DNA of 64,000 nucleotides from Acidobacteriota bacterium (GTDB lineage: Bacteria > Acidobacteriota > Blastocatellia > Pyrinomonadales > Pyrinomonadaceae), in NCBI GenBank assembly GCA_016703965.1, contig JADJBB010000025.1:1078077-1142076 (forward strand), given 5' to 3'. Of this stretch, positions 62,708 through 64,000 are shown piece by piece; position 1 is the stretch's first letter, and each line of letters opens with the position of its first letter. Position numbers and translations under genes: made by a program. A model generated the notes under the pieces. It searched no databases. It saw nothing but the letters and a program-made list of their open reading frames with translations, and was not told the DNA's origin.

Positions 62708-64000
62708 ATGAAAAAAGAAATTTCTAGACGCGAATTTATGGCAAGGATCACTGCTGCCGGCTTTGGCGCTCTCGTCGCATCGACGACGAACGCCTGGGGA
62801 CTTGAAGCCATAACAAATCCTCTAGCCGCCTATCCGAACCGTGATTGGGAAAAGGTCTATCGCGACCTCTGGGCTTATGATTCGCGTTATACGCTTCACC
62901 TGTGCTCCTAACGATACGCACAACTGCCTACTCAGCACATGTACGCCAGGGCATCGCCATTACCCGGATCGGCCCGACAATGAAATACGGCTGGGGGGAG
63001 GGCCGTCGATCTTACTCGGCAACGGTACTTCGCATCGAGGTGGGACCCGCGTGTCTGCCAAAAGGGCCTTGCTCTCCGCAACTTTTACGGAACCAGAGTA
63101 AACGGAACTGGTCCGAACTGGCTATAAGAAATAATTTGAGGCCTGGCTTCCCTCGCGGTGCCGACGGGCGTCCCGCCTGAGGAATATATTCCAACGCGCC
63201 CGGGACAGGCTGGGTTCGGATGTCGCACGACGAGGCCCGCGTGATCGTCACGCGGCTGCCCTTAAGAACATAAGCCAGGAACATACTGGCGAAGAAGGTA
63301 AACGAAGACTTAAGGAGCAGCATTATGACGAGGCGACGATCAGGCCACCCACAGGTTGGCACACAAGTTATGAAATTCGCGGCGGAATGCCGCTGCTGGA
63401 GTATGACCGCATTTCCGGAATGTACCGAATGCGCCAAATTCTATCGCTGCTCGACTCGCATCCGCGGCGTTGGTCCCGATCAGGCGCTCGGAGGAAAGGC
63501 TGACCTTCCTCCTGACGCACACCGATCTTCACCGGGACACCCGATGGTCGCTGGTCAGCAGAGTATGGAATTCGACCTCAACTCGGTCGAGCAGGCGAAG
63601 ACCGTTGTAGCTGGGGTATGAACTGGATCGCAGCAAAGATGCCCGACGCTCACTGGCTTACCGAAGCCCCGCATGAAAGGCACGAAGATCGTCGGTTATC
63701 GCTGCGAATGTTCAGCCACGGCAACCAAGGCTGACGACGTAATCGTTGTTCGGCCGGGCACTACGCCGAAAAGCGTTGGCGTTGCGGGTTTCGCAAACGT
63801 AATAATGCGGGAAAACCTGTTACGATAACGAATTTGTTCGTCAATGGACCGACATGCCGATCCTCGTCAGGATGGACAGTCAAATATCTCAAGGCCGCCG
63901 ACGTTTTCGGCGGCGGACCCTGAAACTGAAGCAAACGCAGATCTTAAAGGAAACGAAGAAGCGGCTCCGGCTGGCGAACAATCGGACAAGAATATCATTC
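62708..64000 (+). CDS. Exported NarG-like molybdopterin oxidoreductase, partial and frameshifted
   Basis: The ATG at 62708 opens a twin-arginine signal (SRREFMARITAAGFGALVAS), so the enzyme is exported folded. After RDLWAYDSRYT the frame breaks, but CAPNDTHNCLLST is readable in the next frame, followed in pieces by AITRIGPTMKYG, MSHDEA, GTQVMKF, VGPDQALGG, GHPMVAGQQSMEFDLNSVEQ, MKGTKIV, DDVIVVRPGTTP and ANVIMRENL. This order matches the large subunit of type II DMSO-reductase-family enzymes (NarG-like). The gene leaves the window unfinished, with frame changes about every 100-150 bases. The substrate (nitrate or another oxyanion) is not proven. Confidence 0.75.

Overview
The window looks like a chromosomal contig from an uncultured or little-studied Acidobacteriota, most likely class Blastocatellia (Pyrinomonadaceae-like). 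This is an inference from gene content: a TonB protein with a zinc ribbon, an Acidobacteria-type VWFA protein, a secreted BNR-repeat 'glycosyl hydrolase', a YtxJ bacilliredoxin (bacillithiol), menaquinone-type MenG, and a giant Ig/MBG-repeat surface protein with a carboxypeptidase-regulatory C-terminus. Most genes are ordinary housekeeping or secreted-protein genes in short operons. Rho-independent terminators mark several ends.

Layout. 1-2.0 kb: TPR protein and DegT-type sugar aminotransferase (surface polysaccharide). 2.0-8.2 kb: nth, an OmpA-family protein, an MsbA-like exporter, then yicC-gmk-rpoZ. 8.2-17.1 kb: ETF-quinone oxidoreductase, a DUF3142 lipoprotein, an IS110 element, a CPBP protease between two REP-like repeats and next to a 220-nt nested palindrome, a secreted HEAT-like protein, a small-protein/nucleotidyltransferase pair and mtnA. 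17.3-26.2 kb: DoxX-like protein, glycogen phosphorylase, YtxJ, DUF971, small proteins, TonB, an M16 homologue without its zinc motif, and menG. 26.5-32.0 kb: one tight operon joining DppBC-type permeases, 5-oxoprolinase pxpBCA and an Nramp-like transporter. 32-42.5 kb: secreted proteins (VWFA, M19 dipeptidase, possible Cys-protease, BNR protein, GH3). 42.7-53.7 kb: one 3680-residue surface protein.

54.2-64 kb looks like an integrated island. It opens with the 3' half of a tRNA-Lys(TTT) and a frameshifted tyrosine integrase. Then follow moaA (molybdenum cofactor), an FAD/Fe-S oxidoreductase, a Rieske protein, cytochrome b, a cytochrome c with at least seven haem motifs and a twin-arginine NarG-like molybdoenzyme that runs off the end. 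Together these read as a quinol-driven bc-type respiratory chain feeding an exported type II DMSO-reductase-family enzyme (nitrate or a related oxyanion). A perfect 20-bp palindrome lies just upstream of the chain.

Sequence quality matters. Single-base frameshifts occur in the IS110 transposase, TonB and integrase genes and become frequent after about 58.4 kb, where nearly every gene except cytochrome b is broken. The pattern, partly at homopolymers and worsening towards the right, suggests uncorrected indels at least as much as real gene decay.
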